Of a DNA stretch of 64,000 bases, positions 10,592 to 21,123 are shown piece after piece. This DNA is from [Phialemoniopsis] sp. UDSM-2020. Its lineage: Eukaryota; Ascomycota; Sordariomycetes; Thyridiales; Thyridiaceae. A program made the translations under genes and the position numbers. The first letter of the stretch is position 1. The number at the start of each line of letters is the position of its first letter. The notes under the pieces were generated by a model. The model was not told the origin of the DNA. It saw only the letters and a program-made list of their open reading frames with translations, and did not search any database. The stretch is from positions 6,014,001-6,078,000 of the forward strand of contig JAEILZ010000002.1 in NCBI GenBank assembly GCA_018873225.1. The letters run 5' to 3'.

Positions 10592-11728
10592 TCAAAGCTT
10601 GCTACTAGGTAACCCCTTTGGCATCCCGAATTTTGAAATATCCTCAGCCGTCTTGCCATCTATCGCAAGTTCTGCTAGAACTCGACCAATCGCAGGTGCA
10701 AATTTGAATCCATGCGAGGCACCAAGACCGACGATGATATTGCTGTCCTTATTGAGCGGGCTGATGATGAAGTGACGGCCCGGGGTTATCGTGTATTGAC
10801 ATGTGACAGTGCGCAACGCTTCGCCTCTCTGAGGTATGAAACCTCCCATAAAGGACGTCAGCTCTTGCAGCAACTCAGGCGACTGTACAAATGTACGCTT
10901 GTCCGGATCCATCAGATTGTTGCTGACATCCCGGCCTGCTTTGATGGTAGGTTCACCGTACGTCGGGAAGCCATAGTATGTTCTTTCGCCCTCCCAGATC
11001 CACACTGGGAATTTGGCAGGATCGAACGAGTCGACGTTGTTTGGTTTGAAGTAAGTGACCTGCTCTTGCATCACCTTGAGGGGGATCTCCGCACCCAGCG
11101 GCTTCAGAAGTTTGTTGATCCACGCATCGCCGGCAAGAATGACCTTGCTCGCATGCACACGCCCATTCGAGGTCTCGATGACGACGCCTTTTGCATCTGG
11201 CGTAACATGAGTGACTCGTGTATTCTCCCTCAACGTTGCTCCGAGAGCGCGGGCCTCTTGCTGCATCGCTGCAACTGAACGTGATGCATGGACAATTCCT
11301 GAGTCAGCCGTGTAGACTGCGTCAACGCCTTTGGGGATGTTGAACTGGGGCCAACGGCGGTTAACCTCGTCCGAATTGAGAAGTTCGTAAGGCAGGCCGT
11401 TTAATTCCAAACTCTGGGTGAAGTCGCTCGCCTTGTCAGGCGCAGACTCGGAGAAGAAGATCAGGCCGCCAGTGATGGTAAGCATCTTGAGGCCCGTGCG
11501 CCGCTCTAGATCCGCCCAGTCCTTGTATGCAGCTCGGGCGAGCGCTACATACTCGGGGGTATTGTAGGAAGTTCTGACGATCCTGGAGGTGTCGTGGGAA
11601 GCGCCATGTACGTGCCCAAATTCGAACTGCTCGAAGCCAATGACCCTAGCACCCTTGAGGGCAGCTTGAAAGGCAGCCGCGCTCCCAAGGGCCCCGAGAC
11701 CAACAACTGCTACGTCAAAATGTTCCAT
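10592..11728 (-). CDS. Sarcosine-oxidase-like FAD amine oxidase, peroxisomal (SKL)
   Basis: A single-exon 378-residue flavoprotein of the DAO/monomeric sarcosine oxidase family, which oxidises the C-N bond of secondary amino acids and makes H2O2. It starts MEHFDVAVVGLGALGSAAA, a Rossmann FAD site. DTSRIVRTSYN and the C-terminal GLGASHGFKFAPAIG fit the family. A cysteine in TVTCQYTITPGRHF lies where family members carry the covalent flavin link. The protein ends SSKL, a textbook peroxisomal PTS1 signal. An in-frame ATG at 11797 would add a hydrophobic leader, but homologs begin at the FAD motif, so 11728 is preferred. Its promoter holds CGG-N5-CCG-like sites (11930, 11974). Likely substrate: sarcosine, pipecolate or another N-methyl amino acid (inferred). 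Confidence 0.88.
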   Translation of the reverse strand: MEHFDVAVVGLGALGSAAAFQAALKGARVIGFEQFEFGHVHGASHDTSRIVRTSYNTPEYVALARAAYKDWADLERRTGLKMLTITGGLIFFSESAPDKASDFTQSLELNGLPYELLNSDEVNRRWPQFNIPKGVDAVYTADSGIVHASRSVAAMQQEARALGATLRENTRVTHVTPDAKGVVIETSNGRVHASKVILAGDAWINKLLKPLGAEIPLKVMQEQVTYFKPNNVDSFDPAKFPVWIWEGERTYYGFPTYGEPTIKAGRDVSNNLMDPDKRTFVQSPELLQELTSFMGGFIPQRGEALRTVTCQYTITPGRHFIISPLNKDSNIIVGLGASHGFKFAPAIGRVLAELAIDGKTAEDISKFGMPKGLPSSKL

Positions 11729-11929
11729 TGATAAGGATGATTCTTGATCTCGGTAGATAGAGACGAACAGGACCACGGTCAAGAGGAATATAGCCAAACT
11801 TACTACTCAACACACGAGCTCTTTATGGAGACCCCATGGGATCTAGCACATAGTGGATATTGCGAGATCTTCGTGGCCATCTGACTTGTGATCATTGGTA
11901 GACCAATCTGGCTGTGAGCTGTAAGGGTC

Positions 11930-11940
11930 CGGAGTTCCCG
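11930..11940. promoter_or_regulatory. CGG-N5-CCG inverted repeat upstream of amine oxidase
   Basis: The sequence is CGGAGTTCCCG, the inverted CGG triplet arrangement typical of Zn2Cys6 dimers. It lies about 200 bases upstream of the oxidase ATG at 11728. It resembles the sites at 13927 and 19453. Binding is inferred only. Confidence 0.45.
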
Positions 11941-11973
11941 TGGTGGCCTGCATGCATGCGCAAAGGCAAACCC

Positions 11974-11984
11974 GGGAGAATCCG
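11974..11984. promoter_or_regulatory. Variant of the cluster motif
   Basis: The sequence is GGGAGAATCCG, one base away from the CGGAGAATCCG seen at 13927 and 19453. A related half site (CGGGATCTCG) follows at 12007. Both lie within 280 bases upstream of the oxidase at 11728. Confidence 0.4.
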
Positions 11985-12240
11985 TCCCCACCCTGCGCAA
12001 TCCACTCGGGATCTCGAGGCGAGAGGGGAACGATGATCTCCACTGGCCCAGAGACTTTGTGTTCCTTATCTCGAAGATTTAGCGCATTAACATACTCTGT
12101 AGTACTCTGGTTGCCGGGTTGGCTAAGTATTTCGAGGCCAAGATAAGACGTAAATACCAGGGGATTGAACATAGCAGAATCAAGATTGATTACCACAGAC
12201 AATTGATATTGAATCTGCACAATTAAGAGCATGGATAGTT

Positions 12241-13659
12241 CTACAATCTAGCCTTGACTACGTCTGCCTCGAGTTCCTGTCTTTCTGGTCCCCCCCTGCT
12301 ACCATCACCCTGGAAAGCGCTGGGGTTGTCGCTGTAATCCTTCCTAAACCTCCATTTATTTCTAAGATCGCACGGCAACTGCTTCTTCAATCCAAGAGAC
12401 ACGTACTCGCCCAGTACTGGCAAGAACTTGAATGCACTGAGCTTGTTTAGCCATTGTCTTCGTACCAGCTTATGCAGGACTCCCAACACTTACTGTCCAC
12501 TCCCACCACCAGCGACAAAAAGATTCTCGTAGTCGGGGTGGTAGTCCATGATGAAATCTCCACTGGGAGTGTCCGTGTACCAACACAGAGCCACTCGTTC
12601 GAAAGCCCGGTCTGCGAGCTCTGGCAAAATCTCCCTAAGACCTTCCCTAAGTCTCTTCTCTGCATCGGCAGGAACAAAGTTCACACGCTCTCGTGGCGCT
12701 TTGAGTGGCGGCATGGATACATCGGCTTTCAAAACAGACTTCTCCGAAGCTGACGGGGAGCGTGTATATCCCCATCCGTGAACCGCCGTCTTGAGTGTTC
12801 TTGTCTCGTCATGTGGAGGAAAATTGAACCACCCCGTCGAGAAGTTGATGTAAATGGGCAGGGACTTGTAGCGCTCCATCTCATCCTCTGTTAATGGTAG
12901 ATACCCGACAGCCTGAGCTGTGGAGATCGTGGAGTTGTAGAAGGGAACCAAACTCGACGCCCAAGCTCCTGCTGAAAGGATGAAGTGGTCTCCCGGCACT
13001 ACATTGCCGGCAAGTGCCCGGACACCTTGAACCCTTTTGTTCGAATCCAGGTTGAATCCCACAGCAGTTCCGGCTCGACCAGAAATGAAAGACACGCCAA
13101 GTTCAAGACAGTCGTCACGAAGTCGGGATATAGCTTTGGCGGCATCTGCCCATCCAGCTTGGTTGTTGGTATAGCCGACAAACTTGGGCCCTGCAAGAGG
13201 ACCGCTCAGGGTGTCAAATTGTCTTCTAGTAGCTGCAGCATCCTCGAGATTCTGCCACGGAAGACCTTGCCGGTCAAGAGCGGAAGTGCACTTGTCGATA
13301 TAAGAACGACTCAAACCATGGTCGGAGCTGGCGCTAAGAATGAAAGGGGCCGGAAAGAAGATGCCTCTGTACTTGGGCGATTCAGACCACTTTTTGTAGG
13401 CATCGTGTGCGAGTCGCAGATAAATATCGTCGCCGTAATCGAACCGAATCACGCGGGAGATGTCTACACTCGAACCATCGGGAACCTGATCATAATCAGT
13501 CAAGCTGGGCGATTAGCTTGTAGGGAGCATTGTAGTTACTGGAGGCATGTGCCTATCAAGGACTGTAATGTTCGCATAACCGTCCAATGCTAAGTGGTAT
13601 GCAGTACTCAGCCCAAAGACACCAGCACCTACAATGACAATAGAGTCTTGCTTGTTCAT
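12241..13659 (-). CDS. FAD-dependent amine oxidase, fructosyl-amino-acid-oxidase-like
   Basis: A 435-residue flavoenzyme in three exons: 13540..13659, 12494..13485 and 12241..12436. The introns of 54 and 57 bases start GTAACT and GTAAGT and end TCAG; the second contains GCTAAAC, a good branch site. It starts MNKQDSIVIVGAGVFGLS (FAD Rossmann). The joined exons give DRHMPPVPDGSSVDISRVIR. Near the end are LCWYTDTPSGDFIMDYHP, with the family's flavin-linking cysteine, and GGGSGHAFKFLPVLGEYV. This is the fungal family of fructosyl amine, saccharopine and related amine oxidases. The last residues ARL fit a variant PTS1, so it may be peroxisomal like its neighbour. It is divergent from the Zn2Cys6 gene at 14288 and shares a promoter with a CGG-N5-CCG site. 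Confidence 0.88.
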
Positions 13660-13926
13660 AGTTCTGTTGGCCGGTTTGAGATAGAGGTTCCTACTGCGGG
13701 GAAGGAATTGTTGAGATGGAAGATAACAATGGGCAACTTGCACCCAGTCTTCCATGTCACAAGAGCATGATGAACTCCTCGGCCCCAGATAAAGGCTCAG
13801 ATTAGAGCAGAAACATGGATCCGCTCCCTAATACGATTGCTCACAGGCGGTGATCTCGAAATGCCGCCAAGGACGTCCTCTTAGACTAGTCTTGGCGTTA
13901 GCTGCGGGATCTCTCGGGAACTCACA

Positions 13927-13937
13927 CGGAGAATCCG
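13927..13937. promoter_or_regulatory. CGGAGAATCCG palindrome in divergent promoter
   Basis: Inverted CGG triplets with a 5-base spacer lie between the amine oxidase (-, ATG 13659) and the Zn2Cys6 gene (+, ATG 14288). The same 11-mer recurs at 19453. Nearby GCGGGATCTCTCGGG (13904-13918) is a related arrangement. It is a candidate operator for the regulator encoded next to it. Confidence 0.5.
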
Positions 13938-14287
13938 CTCACATGACTCTAGCTCGGCTGCGTCCCACGACCAGAGGTCCACAATGCCGAACCTTTAGCA
14001 CCACCCGCACAAGCCCCCAGTCAGGCAAGAGATTGCCCTCCACTGACAAGCTTAGTCGGCCAGAGTCGAGCACAAGCTAGTAATCTAGGGTGGGAGATAA
14101 GCCAGCGCAATCATCGACCCTCTGATAGGGCATTAGAAGTGCGGGGAAGCGTTGTTGCTGGGTCTAGAGACGTGACCTCAATGCCACCCACCTTCGCTGA
14201 CCCCGTACCATGGACAAGGCCCATTGCCGTCGGATATGCACCCATCACACTGGCAAGTGACATTGTAGCCTGTCGTGGTTTGATATC

Positions 14288-16660
14288 ATGAACTCTAGAA
14301 AGGCGAGACAATATCGCAGGGTCGCTCAAGCATGTGAGAATTGCAGGTACGACCATTTCTCTCCCACCCCATGTGTCTGCTCCTTCTCACCTTGCAACAT
14401 CTTAGACGGAAGAAAATACGTTGTCTTGGCCAGAGACCCAAGTGCTCATCGTGTATGAGGCTCGGGCAAAGATGTTGCTATTCAGATAGCGAGTTGGTCA
14501 ATGACCAGATCGCCAGCGAGGTGGAAAGCCGAGTGGTATGCTAGTTGAATGAGCAAGGTTTATTGTTTCTGGGATGCTAATCTAGCCAGGCCGACCGACT
14601 CAAACAACTAGAGGACAAATTAGACACAGTGATCAGCAATTCAAAGTAGGTGAACAACTTGAATCCCACTCGGATAGTTTCGACCTTGAAAGCCTCTGAC
14701 CTGCTCTAGTCAAAGACCCCCGGTAGAATATCCGTCTTTGAATGCAGGCTCGCAAGGCAGATCTAGCATATCAGCCTCGCCACAAACAGCCATACTTCCT
14801 TACTCGGAAAACAGGTAAGTCAGATCAAAAGGAGCGATTGAACATGACTCTGACTTAGGTAGACTACCATTGCCGGCGCATTTGCTGGCAACAGCATTAC
14901 AAGTCTACTTCTCACGGATACATCGCCAACCTTTGTGGCTTTTCGAGTCCGATGATCCTCCGACAATCAACTCTAGCCAGGAGTTAGCACTTGCTCTGTT
15001 AGCTGTGGCTTATATCTACCATCCTGAAAGCTTTCCCAATATCAATCCTCGCGAGTTCGAGTTTTACAACCTTACTGCACGAAAGCTGGTTATGCTCAAG
15101 CTTGCCGAAGGAGAAATTGAGTTACACACTCTCCAGGCTCTTTGTCTATTAGCTTTCTCCAATGTTGTTTGTAAGTACTCCCACTCGACCGGCATAGACA
15201 CGAGGTTAACAAGCTCCCTCTAAGCGGGTGACCTTGCTCTTGCTGGGTTCTACATTGGAATAGCCACAAGTACCCTACGGTACTCGGCACTGCAAGACGG
15301 AACTGAAAGGCTGGAATCCTTGGAACATGAGCGGCCCAAGTTATTCTGGAGCCTGTCTTTTATGAACACATTCTACGGCCCACCCACTCTCATCCCGAGC
15401 ATCGCAGGAGACATTGCAACGCCAACGTACGCGACTGTCGGCATGAGGCAGAGCCTGATGCCCTGTCCGGCTCTTCCTCGCGGTGCATATACGACAGCCT
15501 TTCTCGCTGATATATGGTCCCATACAATCAGGATCTGTAGTCTGTGGGGAGATGTACGTATCTATGTCTCTAGCTGCGTCGACGGTATTGCGAAGCTGCC
15601 CTGGCAACCCGATTCAGATTATGCGACACTTTGCGCCCGGCTGATGGATCTGGAGTCGTCACACCCGAAGGAACTCAGCTACAATCGGGCCAACCTCCCA
15701 AGCAGATCATACGAAGACGTCCAGGCTTGTCGCGCGGATTGGCTTCCATGGATGAGGGTGCAGGTGACCTACCATGCAATTCACTGCGTTCTGAACCACC
15801 CTTTCCTCTATGCGTTCATGGCCTCCAAGCAAAAGTTGCCATCCAACACATTCTGGAGATCGTCTTCTGAAAAGGCTCTGCGACACTGTACTTGGATCTC
15901 TAGACTTTTAAGGATGGCTCGTGAGAAAGGACTGGAGTTGACAGATCCCTTCTTTGCTCAAGCTGCTGGTATCGCTGGCAGCATGCATTTCTACTGGACA
16001 CGAACCCACGACCCTACCCTCAAAACATCTGCAGCGTCTAATTTGAAGACATGCACTACCCTAATCACAGACATGAGCGCTCACCTACCCATTTGTCGAT
16101 CGATAGTATGTGACGTATCTTGGCTTCAACAAGTTGAATCATAGTGACTAACCTTCTGATCTCAGGGACGTGCTTTGGAGGAATTCATCGAAATCGCCAG
16201 TAGAGAGACCGAGCAGCGGGGGCAGGTGGCACATAATCTAGTTGCAGAAATCCCCATGATGTGGTTACTACTGGATGTATCGTCGCCTCAGTTTCCGACA
16301 TACTCCGGTGAGAGGACACAGAGTAAAGAAACGTGCAACATCGACCTGGGCAATCAGGCACTAGAGGAGGAAGACGACTCGGAGATCGCGACGCACCCAT
16401 CAGATATGAGGGAAGACACCGCTCACTATGCTTCACCGCCAGAATGGTTGTCTCCTTCAGACACTGGCAGTCAAAGCCGAGTGCCCGAACCTGGGCTTAG
16501 CGCTGCACAACCGCAAGTACCAATGCAATACGGTAACACATTCAACATGGTGGATGGCATGACAAACTATGACTGGTCGTGGGGCCCATGGGAGTTCATG
16601 CTTGCCACCGGCGATGAGTCTATCGCGGGGCTCAACTGGTCCGAATTCGACAATCTTTGA
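14288..16660 (+). CDS. Zn2Cys6 transcription factor, candidate cluster regulator
   Basis: A 677-residue protein in seven exons: 14288..14346, 14406..14535, 14590..14645, 14710..14814, 14863..15170, 15225..16105 and 16166..16660. All joins keep frame. Cysteines 16, 19, 26, 33, 36 and 43 give the canonical C-x2-C-x6-C-x6-C-x2-C-x6-C cluster, preceded by basic residues. An intron lies right after the second cysteine. A short heptad-like helix (ADRLKQLEDKLDTVISN) follows and would serve dimer formation. The fungal regulatory MHR domain spans roughly residues 150-480. The acidic tail ends DWSWGPWEFMLATGD. It lies between an amine oxidase and an MFS permease of what looks like one catabolic cluster, so it probably controls them through the CGG-N5-CCG sites. 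This is inference from position. Confidence 0.9.
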
Positions 16661-16825
16661 GGTAGACACCAAGGAAAATAATACAATACAATAATCTATC
16701 AGGTATGAGTTGACGGCTCAATAGCCTAAACCAAAAGTTGACTTCTCAACTGTCCCTGCAATGTGACATCTCCAATGTCTGATCCCACATGCTCAAAGAC
16801 AAGGTCCTACATATTCTCCTCGTGC

Positions 16826-18643
16826 TTAAGATGCGCTTCGTCCGCAAGGTTCAAAAGGAAGCAAAGCTGAGACAATTGCCAAAGTGAGAAACAGTGCTGC
16901 GGACACATAGAGGGGTGCCGTAGTCTTTGTATCGGCCGTCACTGAGATGACAGCAGACATGAGCCCCATCACGCGGTTGAGATAGACCCCGACTCCATTG
17001 CCCGTGGCTCGTTGTGCTGAGGGAAACACCTCGGCCGTGTACGCGTACAATGTCGAGTAGTAGAGGTTGATACAGACGGCTAACGTCCCACGTTAGTAAG
17101 ACCTGCACAAGATTTTCGTTGACCTGTCGCCACTTACAAATGCAGCTGCTCAGAGCAAGATTCTGTCCCGGGGTCTTCACTGCCGTGTAGCCGAAGAAGA
17201 ATGCCGCTGTCAACAAGGCGCCAATGCTCATGGTGTACCTCCGCCCTAGGTACTTCACGTCTACCATGCCAGCAGCAATGAGAGGACCAAAGATGGAGCA
17301 GATATTCACAATAGTGTAGTCGCGCCAGGTCTCGAAGAATGTTGGGGAGTAGTCCGGAACTCGACTGCTAATCAGGGCACTGTGACACACGTCAATGCTG
17401 CCCGGTCAAGATGCTTGGTCAAGGTCACTTACGGAAGGTATAGGAAGAACAACGGGTACCCCAGCCCGATGCACATCCAGGAGAACCAGGTCAAGACTGT
17501 CGACAAGCCCAGCTTTCGCGTGATGAAAAGGCCCTTGAACTGCCGACCAATGGTCTTGAAGAGTCCAGTACCCCTCCAGAGAGATGTCCCATTAGGTCCA
17601 TGGTGGCTAGTAACAGACCCGCAAGCTTGTAGCTGTTCGGTTGTCAAGGTGCAGACTCGGTTATGCTTGTTGGCCATGTCCTGGAGTAGAGTAGCGAGTC
17701 TGTCGTCTTGGTTCGTGCTGAGCAAGAATTTTGGCGTTTCCGGCAACCTGACCACAAAGATGCGCAAGATCGACATGACGAAGAAGAGAGCACCTCCGGT
17801 GAACATGATCAGCCTCCAGGCCTTGTTGTTTTGCCACGTGCAATTCTCAGTGCAGGTCCAGTCACTCCGAGCTGTGCTCTTGTTAGTATATATATGGGCA
17901 TAGGTTCTGCGGCAGAGGCCTTACAGTAGAAGCCCCAGGCAATGAACCCAGCACTGGCCTGTCCGACTCCCCACCAACCTGCCAAAGCCGTAACAACCCA
18001 TTGCTGTTTTGCTGGGACAAATTCCAGCATGATTGTAGGGTCGAGAACTAGATTTCCACCTGCGCCAAAACCCAACAAAGCAACAAAGACACAAAAGAAG
18101 ATCCAGTTCGGCGCAGCGCCGGCAATGATGGTGGCGGTCGAAGCTATGAACAGGGTAGTATTGAATGCGGTCCGACGCCCAATCATGTCGGCACTGAAAC
18201 CCCAGAAGAGGGCACCTATCTGGAGACCAGCATAGAGCGCCATGGTTGGTGCTGTCGGGTATCCGTCTTTGCCAATTTCGAGCTTGGCTTGTGAGGCCGC
18301 CACACTTTGGAGGAAGGCAGCGAGGGAGTCGACAGCGAAGCCGAAGCCAGTGAGGCATACCAGCTTGTAATGGAAGCTTGTCCAACCAACCTCATTGATG
18401 GCCTAGAGAACGACCGTTAACAAGCATTTTCCGGTGATTCACTTAGACTATAGGTGAGGGCATTACCTGATTGACCAGGTGAGTCTTGGCTGCCAACACG
18501 GGGTCAATGACATCTCCCAGGACGTCTTCGGTGATGGCACTGTGGGAGGCAGCGCGGACAGACGAGTCGTCGCGACCCATGACGGATTTCTCCTCAACAA
18601 CGCCAGCAGGAGACACTGGATTGATGGAGCTGTCTTTGGACAT
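16826..18643 (-). CDS. MFS permease, general substrate type
   Basis: A 529-residue major facilitator in five exons: 18467..18643, 17925..18402, 17433..17871, 17138..17379 and 16826..17079. Four introns of 53-64 bases separate them, each GT-AG, and the total is in frame. After a polar tail, membrane segments begin at about residue 70. The family loop FWGFSADMIGRRTAFN (D-x2-G-R-R type) follows the second segment. The stretch GFGAGGNLVLDPTIMLEFVP is typical of the fungal branch related to SV2/phosphate:H+ symporters. A large extracellular loop with several cysteines (SDWTCTENCTW) is seen mid-protein. A late motif AYTAEVFPSAQRATGNG is the usual PExxPxxxR-like site. It sits back to back with the Rieske gene at 19760 and is the likely uptake system for the cluster's substrate. 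Confidence 0.9.
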
Positions 18644-18914
18644 TGTCTTGAAGGAATATGTCTGTGAGAGATGGGACGGGACGGGAATGATGTTGCAAGG
18701 TTTGTCCGATGCGAGTCAAGAAAGAAGCGACAGCGCCACCCCTTTTAACCTAGTAGTAGACCTTCCCTTGCATCTTGATATCTCGTTACCCCAGACCAAG
18801 CCAGGTGGACCACTTCAGAGCCGAGTTGCGGGGTGGAAGCCAAGCGTTGCCACAGATAGGGATTTTGGTCATAGACCCTCTCTTCTAAACTAGCTTGCAC
18901 ACTAGTGAAACTTT

Positions 18915-18927
18915 CGGGATCTCCCCG
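18915..18927. promoter_or_regulatory. Cluster motif variant upstream of MFS permease
   Basis: Read on the minus strand it is CGGGGAGATCCCG, containing GGAGATCCCG, close to the CGGAGAATCCG of 13927 and 19453. It lies about 270 bases upstream of the permease ATG (18643). Function inferred from recurrence only. Confidence 0.4.
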
Positions 18928-19452
18928 TGTTGTGATTGCTTCGCGCGTAAAACCCTCGACGACGGTTAATCGAAGTCAGGATATCTTCTGCCGTGAGTTC
19001 CCTTGTCCAATCTCACGTACCAAATGAGGAGATGCTGTCCAGCTGAGCGAGTCATTGTCGCAACTCGAGACAGACAGTTGCCAACCTGCATCTCGAATGT
19101 TTGCTCATAGTCACAAAGGGTAGCAGGGCATATTATAAGACCCCATTGCAAACGAAAAGCAAAGACGTAAACTCGCTCTAATTGACCTAAACTAAGCTCT
19201 TCCTAGTACGGTATCCTTTTGTTATCTGTATCTTTCTAGGTAAGTGCATCAAAATTAATGAAAGCTTTGAGAGACATCCCAGCAGGTTAAGAGAGACTAC
19301 ACCTAGGAACATCAATACGTGTTGGGATCAGTGTCGACTATGATCCCCTGTTCAAGATAAGTGCGAGTCAAAAGCTGTGACATACCCCATCCTGGGTCAT
19401 CATTCTGTTATCTTCATGGCGATCTGGGATCGAGAGTGGGCCCGGAATCGCA

Positions 19453-19463
19453 CGGAGAATCCG
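19453..19463. promoter_or_regulatory. CGGAGAATCCG palindrome upstream of Rieske gene
   Basis: An exact second copy of the 11-base inverted repeat at 13927, about 300 bases upstream of the Rieske oxygenase ATG (19760). It is in the spacer shared with the MFS permease. Two exact copies in two promoters of neighbouring metabolic genes support a shared regulator. Confidence 0.5.
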
Positions 19464-19759
19464 AGTCAACGCCTTGAGTGGGGACCACGACGATTGGCAC
19501 TCCTGCTTCCCCTCAATATCGTGGAGATAACTCTGATACCAGTGTAATGTCGTGTACTACTTCCTGGCGTCTTGACTGTGATCGCCAAGAAGAGTCGGGT
19601 TCCTTCCGATGACTCCACCGCCAACGCACCCAATCCATCTTTCCCCGCGTTGACTTACAAAAGGGCACTTTGAAGCTCAGTCAGGGTCTGGAAGAGTGAA
19701 CACCATAGCTTCCAAAGAGTTGCCGGCGCCTGACACCCTTCCTGTCTGCTTAATTGACC

Positions 19760-21123
19760 ATGTCGTTCAACACTACCTCGCCATTTGGCATCAACATTCT
19801 CTTTGCCATTGCGGCAGCGAGCATTGCTTTGGCGGCCAAATATCTTTGGTCAACCTGCGTTACCCCAATAAAAGTCACGTTTGCAAAGTCGAGCACTGCG
19901 ACTACTCGGGCTCTCCCATCTGCCTGGTACAGATCTGCCGAGGTCTACGAGCTTGAGAGACGAGCCATCTTTTCCAAGAAGTGGATCTTGGTCACGCATA
20001 AACTCCGATTTACAGAGGTTGGATCATGGCACAAGTTCACTGAAGCCGGATTCGAGTTCTTCCTCATCCGCAACAAGGAGGGAAAGATTAATGGCTTTCA
20101 CAACATTTGTCGTCACCGGGCCTTCCCCGTCGTCACCAAAGATGAAGGCAAGTCTAGCGTGCTGGCATGCAAGTATCACGGCTGGTCATATGGCCTCAAT
20201 GGCCAGCTTGCCAAAGCCCCAGGATACATGGACGTGAAGGGCTTCGACAAGACCAAAAATGGTCTCTTCCCGGTCCACGTTCACATCGATGCCCATGGAT
20301 TTATCTGGGTCAACTTGAATGCTGCGGCAGCCCCGGAGCCTTTCTCTGAGGAGTTCAACAAAATCGATCAAATGTCTCGGCATCAGCCATTCAACTTTGA
20401 CGACTATCACTTTGACCACACTTGGGGTATGAGCGGCGACTACAATTGGAAGACCCTCGCCGACAACTACAACGAGTGTTACCACTGCAAGACCGCTCAC
20501 CCGGATGCTGGTGCGGTCGCAGACCTGTCAGCCTACAAGGTCGACACCAAAGGGGGGAACATTGAGCACTTTGCCAACACCTCGGAGAAGCAAGCCAATG
20601 ACGGTCTCACCATCGTCAGCAACTACTACTTCCCCAACGCTTGCATGACAGTGTCGTACGTATATCACATCCGAAAACATCCTCAAGACATTGCTGACAG
20701 AATCCTAGACCCCACTTCTTCTACATGATGAGATGTGTGCCCACGTCGGCTTCACATTGCTCCATGGAGTACGAGGTGTACCGGCACAAGAACGCCAGCG
20801 ACGAAGACTTTAAAAAGATTGACGAAATGTTCAAGAGGATCCTGGCCGAGGACAAATGGCTTTGCAACAACGCGCAGAAGAACCTCAATGCAGGTGTGTT
20901 TGTAAATGGAGAAATGCACCCGAGGATGGAAGAGGGACCACTGTACTTCCAGAGCCGGGTGCGGGAGCTCCTGACGCGCCACCACAAGCTCGAGAAGGCA
21001 GCTAAGCGGGAGATCCATCCCGCGCAGCAGCTCCTTTCGAAGGAGATGTCTGCTACTGAGACTGATCTAGAATTGTGCTCTGGTCTGGCGTGTGGCGAGC
21101 AGAACAAGGCCCTGGAGTGGTGA
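19760..21123 (+). CDS. Rieske non-heme iron oxygenase, membrane-anchored, choline-monooxygenase-like
   Basis: A 436-residue oxygenase alpha subunit with exons 19760..20655 and 20709..21123; the intron begins GTACGT and ends CCTAG. The N-terminus has one hydrophobic segment (about residues 10-27), which probably anchors it in a membrane. The Rieske [2Fe-2S] ligands are C117, H119, C137 and H140 (CRH then CKYHGWSYG). The catalytic iron site is in DNYNECYHCKTAHPD, with H242 and H247. This arrangement matches the choline monooxygenase / betaine- and stachydrine-demethylase group, which hydroxylates or demethylates quaternary amines. It needs a reductase partner that is not in the window. With two amine oxidases and a permease nearby, it probably starts the breakdown of an N-methylated compound. 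The exact substrate is not shown. Confidence 0.9.

Larger units (their letters stand above)
18644..19759. other. Long divergent promoter region
   Basis: This 1.1 kb spacer lies between the MFS permease (-) and the Rieske oxygenase (+). Apart from the two motif sites listed separately (18915, 19453) I see no coding gene. A short TATTATAAGA tract lies near 19131. Confidence 0.45.
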
